Under the pieces are notes generated by a model. It ran no database searches. It saw only the letters and a list, made by a program, of their open reading frames with translations, and was not told the DNA's origin. The position numbers and the translations under genes were made by a program. A DNA stretch of 64,000 nucleotides from Rhododendron vialii (Eukaryota > Streptophyta > Magnoliopsida > Ericales > Ericaceae), in assembly GCF_030253575.1 (NCBI RefSeq), contig NC_080557.1, positions 39,663,001 to 39,727,000 of the forward strand, read 5' to 3'. The stretch's first letter is position 1. Each line of letters starts with the position of its first letter. Positions 58,411 through 64,000 of the stretch are shown one piece after another.

Positions 58411-61400
58411 ATGTTGCTCCCTGTTTGGCCGGATCACAAGTTCTGGTACATCCTCGGGGTCATCTCGTCACCATCATGGTTCTTCTCACTTTTGGCGATG
58501 GATTTCTTCAAGAAAACCAGTGGCTTCGTTTTCACCTTCCTGATTTCGGCACTCGTACTTCTATGGTCTGCCGGTAACTTCGTTGTTTCAAAGCTCTATT
58601 TTTCACTGCGAAGAAATCCAAAAACCGTTCGTTTCTTCCGCAACTACCAACGTGCCGGAAAAATTTTCGGCTACGCCCTTCTGTACTTTGGAAATGTCGG
58701 TCTCTACTACTTCTCCGAGAAATCCGTTGCTTCGATCCTCACTTTCCTATTCCTCGCCCTTTACTGTCTCTGCACGCTTTTTTGCATTCAACCGTATACG
58801 GATTTTGGCACCATAGAGTTCCTCCTCAGCGCGAGTATGAATCAAACATTGAGTCTTTTCGGACTCCGTTCATTGTACTCGTGGCTCGTTATAATTGCGT
58901 GTATTGTTATAGCTGGGATCCGGTACATTCTAGAACCGGCGCATCTCCCGGGATCAGGAGCGACTGGCGATGAAGATCAACTCGGTTCAGGGCAATTACT
59001 TCCCATTACTAGTAAAAAAGAAGACCCCCCTCCGCCGAGGTTAGGCGTGCACCGAAGAACTACCCACTTTTTGTCCCATAATTACTTTCAATTACTTCGT
59101 GTGTTGTCATTGATGAGGGTGAAGAAAAAACCGACAAAACCGAACCGACCGGAAGAAACTGACACAAAATATTGGTTTGGTTTTTCCGAGCTAAATGGTT
59201 CGGTTTGGTTCTTGTTTTTGAGAAGAAATTGTTCGATTTTGATTGGAAGAAACGGAAAGAAACCGAACTAAACCGAAACATAGAAAACTTATGCATAACA
59301 TTCATTACCCATGACTTTAGTTTGTTTTTTTTTCAAATTAGGTTTGATAGATCTTGGATTTAAGAAAAACAATTTTCTGGGTATTAGTTTAGGGCTTTTC
59401 CGTATTACTACATGTTTTCAAATCATACTAGGGCTTTCTTTTGTTAAATTTGGTTAAGCTGGTTTTGTAACATTCGTTGACTCGGGCTTTATTGTAGGCC
59501 CAAAACCCAATAAATCGAGTAAATCGGACCTAACTGAATAATCTGAATCGAACCAAAACCAAAGCTGTTTGGTTTGGTTTGGTTTTTGTTCTGAAAACTC
59601 CAGACCAAATGAACCGGTTTGGTTGCAAAACTTATCAAAAACCGGACCAAGCCTAACCGATTTCCCCCTAATCACCACTAAACTAAAATCCTGGACTTGC
59701 CCCTTGATGATAATAAGCTATTACCATTTGCATGTAGTGAATCCTCCTATGTAAATGTTGTGATTACTGGATTTTGTTGGACTAATGGTTTGTTACATCT
59801 AAATAGTGAGGTTTAGTATACATTTCTTTTACCTTCGTACTCATTAGAAAGTAAATAACGTTTTGATGAATGACGATTGTTCCTACTATGGATTACCACT
59901 AGAATTTCCATTGCAGTGTGTTGTTGAAAGAAGAGCCCTCTGTCGGTAGTGGGGTGCCGGAGCCTGAAAAAACAGATCTGGTTTTCTTTGAAGGGTCGCC
60001 TTATAGTTTTTATCTACATCTTGAGGATTTATTGCGGGCATCAGCTGAGGTACTGGGTAGGGGAAGTTATGGGTCTGCTTATAAGGTTATGTTGGAGGAT
60101 GGGTCAACATTGGTGGTAAAACGTTTGAAAGAAGTTGTAGTGGGGGAGAAGGAATTTGAACATCAGATGGAGATTATAGGGAGCGTCGGGCGGCACCCAA
60201 ATGTTTTGCCGCTCCAGGCTTATTATTACTCGAAAGATGAGAAGCTCCTGGTTTCTGATTACATCCAGGGTGGCAGCTTGTATGCGCTCTTGCATGGTAT
60301 GCATTTTCTCCTCCTCTTTCCTTTTCTTGACTCCATAAACTGTGTCTCAATTGGTAAATGCATGGGCTGCCCAGATGGTAATAATGCAAGTTGAGGACTA
60401 GGAGTAGGTTACTCTGCACAACTAAATTAGCTTTGTATCTAGCCTTAACCCTTCAAGAAATCATTAGTGGGGATCAAGACTCGATCATATGCTTTTGCCG
60501 GGGGTGAGAATGTTGCTCCAGTCGACCTTCCCAGCAAAAGGTTGTTGCAAGTCTCGTTCTCGATCAATTTCATGCAAACCCCTCTCGTCACCCTGATCGA
60601 TTAGTGTAATCGACACTGGTGATAGCACAGGATTCATACTCAATGGTAGCTCTATTAATTCTTCCCAACACCCAAATGCCCCCCACCCTATGGAAGCACT
60701 TGCATCTTTTCTTTTTTCCTTTTTGAAGGATTTGATTCGATCCTTCTGGTGCTGGATTTTAATGAGAGAACATGGTTGTATTTTGCTATTTGTACTCATC
60801 TTGCACTTTTGCATAGACACATAATAGAAGTAAAATAGTAGTAATATTTTGATGACAGTCTGCCTGAATCTCTAATGTTATGGGTAAAAAATTTATTTCC
60901 CCCCAAATCTGTTATGCTGAATCAGATTTATCAATCCTATAAAACCACAGGAAACAGGGATGATGCCGGAAGAACTCCGCTAGATTGGGAATCAAGATTT
61001 AAGATTTCCCTTGGAACCGCCGAGGGAATCGCCCACATCCATTCTGTTGGCGGTCCAAAATTCACTCACGGAAATATCAAATCCTCAAACATCCTCCTCA
61101 GCCAAGACACCAACGCTTGTGTCTCCGATTTCGGTCTATCCCCATTAATGAGCTTCCGGGCCGGTGCTCCACGAAACGGTGGTTATCGGGCTCCTGAAGT
61201 AAATGAAACACAAAAACAGACTCACAAATCCGACGTGTACAGCTTCGGAGTCCTACTGCTTGAGATGTTGACTGGAAAACAACCCGGCGACATGGTCGAC
61301 CTACCTACTTGGGTCCAGTCGGTCGTGAGGGAGGAACGGACGGCTGATGTTTTCGACGTGGCATTGACGTTGTTCCAGAGTATTCAAGAGGATATGGTGC

Positions 61401-61507
61401 AGCTGTTGCAGATTGGGATGGCTTGTACAGAGATGAACCCGGATAACCGACCGAGTATGGAAGAGGTAGTTAGGATGATTGAAGAGATACAGCCATCCGA
61501 CTTGTAG
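58411..61507 (+). CDS. chimeric gene: multi-pass membrane module fused to LRR-RLK III type pseudokinase domain
   Basis: Exons 58411-59039, 59917-60296 and 60951-61507 are GT..AG and in phase, giving 521 aa. Residues 1-209 are the same membrane module as at 48762. From about 214 the protein follows the kinase half of LRR receptor kinases of the At5g58300/At3g08680 type: [12 protein letters not shown], glycine loop GRGSYGSAY (257-265), VVK Lys278, HGN at 376-378 where active kinases have HRD, DFG at 396-398, APE at 417-419. The intron inside LLHG|NRD is at the family's usual position. No LRRs or signal peptide are present. Compared with relatives, a few residues after LTGKQP are missing. A TAG at 61505-61507 ends the protein about 16 codons early; the old tail NRPSSEENKDSNVQTP is still readable behind it. 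It is possibly a recent capture, and its activity is doubtful. Confidence 0.7.
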
Positions 61508-62290
61508 AACCGGCCGTCTTCAGAAGAGAACAAGGATTCTAATGTTCAGACCCCTTGATTATCTTGAGTGTTGTTCTTTTCATTCTTTCCTAGTCAGAAA
61601 TTTGTTCAGCCAAGTACAAAAGTCAAAATAAGCCTGCTTGGTGAGTAAGGTTTCGATCACTCCAAGGGTGTTTGTGCTCAACTGTGTTATTTTTCTTAGG
61701 AAAATTGGTGAGGATCTATCTCACAGCCATCGTGATTAGATTGTAAACACGATGCGATGCTCATTTTAAGCCGTATTTGGAAGTTAAGCTATTGAGAAGT
61801 TGATTGCTTGATTAGATATTGAGCTTTCAGTTGCAGACTTGTAGGACTTTAATGACAAGCATCTATTTTCGTAGAGATTATTTTGTGCTCCAGGAGCAGC
61901 AACGCTCTTCCATCTCACTGATTATTCAAAAAGTTCTTTTCGATCGATGATTTTCTTTTTCTCTTTTAACATTAATCAGCTTTTTATCAAGATTGAACCA
62001 CTAATAAACACTCACTGACTCGTAAACTTGTTCTGCTACAGAACCATATAAACGTATCACATAGCGCTTATTCTGTGCATCAGCTAGCTGGCACAACTAG
62101 AACTATAACTTGATCTCAAAAGTTTTTAGAATGCAAAGGGCATACGAAGGGTGGGTCTGTCTGCCCGGTTCTTGGAGGCTATTTCTTGAAGTGACTTTTG
62201 AGGATAAATGTCCAAAAATTTGCACAAATTATTGCCTTCATTTCGAGGATTTCCGTTAATGTTTGTGGTGAATCCATTGTATAGGCTTGT
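61508..62290 (+). other. 3' region behind the kinase chimera
   Basis: The first ~50 bases are the former kinase C-terminal codons after the premature stop. The rest is AT-rich untranslated or intergenic DNA with no further gene. Confidence 0.5.
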
Positions 62291-62400
62291 GGATATAACA
62301 AATGGAATATTACAATGCAATTAATGAAGAAATCATACACAAAAATCTCACAATTAAGTTGGCTTAAGTTAGAATTCCTCATTCGATTAAATGCCGATTC
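62290..62400 (+). repeat. segment duplicated from or with 51150-51400
   Basis: tacaatgcaattaatga(a/c)gaaatcatacac and gttggcttaagtta occur in both places, in the same order. Here they are not interrupted by the MITE at 51210-51365. Confidence 0.7.
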
Positions 62401-62413
62401 CACAAAACTTTCA

Positions 62414-62760
62414 TTACCAAAATGAATGATAGAGTCTATGGGCAATAAGGTCAGTCGTCGGCTGCCGCGATCGTAGGACAGATCCACTAGCCAACACGGA
62501 TTTCTGGCTCTTGGTTTTCTTCTCGATCGGAGCTTGTCGTGACAACGTAGGTTTACCTTGGAGATTCCCTCCACTGCTTCGGTGTGAGAACTCGTTCATG
62601 CCCTCGGCTGACGGCATCTCGTATCCTTGCCCGAAGACAGCAGGCGTGCTTTTTGGGTAGTAACCCAAGGCAATTGATCGTACATTGTTGTTTCGATATC
62701 TGTCGGAATTGTTGCTAGCTGTGACTCGGGTTTTCACCAATCCTTTGGGGGATTGAATGT
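62414..62760 (-). other. unidentified minus-strand ORF fragment
   Basis: An open minus-strand frame of about 108 codons with VFGQGYEMPSAEGMNEFSHR and a basic Ser-rich tail. The GC content and codon-like look exceed the surroundings, but I recognise no family. The first codon at 62740 is not an ATG in this frame, so it is at best a fragment of a gene or of a retroelement. Confidence 0.25.
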
Positions 62761-63330
62761 CTGGATTTCATACTCCACATGTTCCAACCTTTATTGGCGG
62801 TGTGAAGTTGTTTCTGGTTTTAGACATTTATTTTCCTTATTTCATTCTCAGTTGGATGGTTTTGGTGTTTCCCTTGTCATTGTTTTTGAATAGATATCTG
62901 TAGATGCTGTATGACTTCTTTGAAATGATAGGAATCGTGTTCGGATTAAAAAAAAAGAGTATATGGGCAATCAATTGTGTGTATTGAAAAAAGAGATATT
63001 TAGGACTGATCCTTATAAGGCTACTCCATGTGCATTACCACTTTTCAATATGAGAAGTCCTCGGTGTCTTTTCAAATCAATTTCGTATCTTATAGAATAC
63101 TGAAGACATTTTTTTTTCTACCTGCAAAAGAAATCGCATACATCAACGAATACTTTAAACTGTAAAATACATTGCAAACAATTAATTTCACGATTATTAC
63201 GTAACCCGTATTTTCTTGACTCCACTCATTGGTATTTCTGGCTCTGATGCGTCCACTTGGTAGTCATTGAAATTGTCATTATATATTTACCGAACGGCCA
63301 TCAAATTAGATTACTGTATTAGATTATTGT
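62760..63330. other. intergenic DNA, no gene recognised
   Basis: AT-rich sequence without coding or RNA-gene signal. Confidence 0.5.
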
Positions 63331-63334
63331 ATTT

Positions 63335-64000
63335 ATTTACATTAATCGGACTACAACTAAAGGTTTGCATAGTATAGCGAGGAAGTCCGAGTCGATCCAC
63401 AGGGAAATAAGTGTTTTAATTGCCAAAATTAACTTCTACTTTAGTCCGAGGAAAAGATAAAATGATTTTGGATTTTAAAATGCGAAATGCTTAAATTGAA
63501 ATAACATAGAATAAAATGGAGGATAAAGATAAAATAGAGAAGATTCAATCCTGACTTTGTAACAATAGTATTGCATTAGTTCAAGGTCTAAATCAATTCC
63601 TTCAATTGGATTGAATGAGAGAGAAGACCCTTTTATCTAGAGAGAGAGCAGCAGAAAATCAAATCCAGATTGGGGGTAGGCGCCGCCTCCTCCTCTCCCC
63701 GTTTTCTTTTCCCCTCTCTCCTCCCCACAACCCACCCATTTTCGTTCCTCCCCACTTCCTCCCTTTCGTCCTTTTACCTTTCGTTTTTTGGCTGGTGGTC
63801 TGGCCCTCGTGACGGGTTCCCGTCCTTGCTGTTCGGCGATGATGGTTCAGACCGGAGCTAGGAGGCGGTGAGTGGTGGTTCGGCAAGCGGCGGACGGGGT
63901 TAGGGTTTTTGCTTTCTTTTCTTCTTTTTCGGCTGTTTGGCTTGGATTCTACCGGTCGGTTTTCCTGGTCCGGTCTGTACTGATCTAGGCTGCTAGATCC
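63335..64000 (-). mobile_element. probable LTR-retrotransposon end running off the right edge
   Basis: The segment gcgaggaagtccgagtcgat followed by ccacagggaaataag is, on the minus strand, the conserved gtggatcgactcggacttcc block found near LTR ends of several plant families. A related block is inside the solo LTR at 32670. A GC-rich leader-like part follows at 63680-63900. No coding domain is visible before the window ends. Confidence 0.35.

Overview
This is eukaryotic nuclear DNA from a flowering plant, most likely a eudicot; I cannot name the species. The evidence is many short exons with GT..AG introns, plant-specific genes (UDP-apiose/UDP-xylose synthase, a FAR1-related factor, an LRR-RLK subfamily III type kinase domain), a nuclear tRNA-Arg(UCU), and abundant plant retrotransposons and MITEs. 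No bacterial or organellar gene organisation is present.

Layout. 913-14886 (minus): AP-2 complex alpha subunit (alpha-adaptin), 19 exons in one uninterrupted frame (740 codons). The C-terminal ear is not in the window. Its large introns hold a gypsy RT relic, a LINE 3' end, a TRIM-like element, a Tourist-type MITE and a SINE-like unit. 15.2-19.1 kb: intergenic DNA with a foldback element, tRNA-Arg at 16450-16522, three tandem 194-bp repeats and a LINE RNase H relic. 19106-23192 (minus): complete UDP-D-apiose/UDP-D-xylose synthase, 9 exons, 391 aa. 23.2-38 kb: a repeat field with four LTRs standing alone, each between short target-site duplications, plus foldback elements and a broken RING-like ORF. 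42790-44808 (plus): an intact FAR1-related sequence gene (672 aa, uninterrupted).

45-62.4 kb is the most unusual part. A block (a multi-pass membrane-protein exon followed by a ~0.9-kb intron) occurs three times, at 48.7, 56.0 and 58.4 kb. Each copy runs into a different 3' partner: a non-basic HLH (IBH1-like) segment, a C-terminal FAR1-related fragment, and an LRR-RLK type pseudokinase domain. In the first and third copies donor and acceptor phases agree, so two in-frame chimeric genes are predicted (278 and 521 aa). The middle copy is broken by a stop codon and a frameshift. FAR1-related fragments and FAR1-downstream DNA are duplicated through the same region. Each block carries mobile-element insertions whose empty site can be read in its paralogue, giving an internal order of events. 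A fifth stand-alone LTR (3.36 kb) separates the first block from the second.

The functional genes are unrelated housekeeping or regulatory genes (endocytosis, cell-wall sugar nucleotide synthesis, transcription). The rest is repeat-driven rearrangement. All splice sites are read by eye from GT/AG, reading phase and family knowledge; no alignment, expression data or database search was available.
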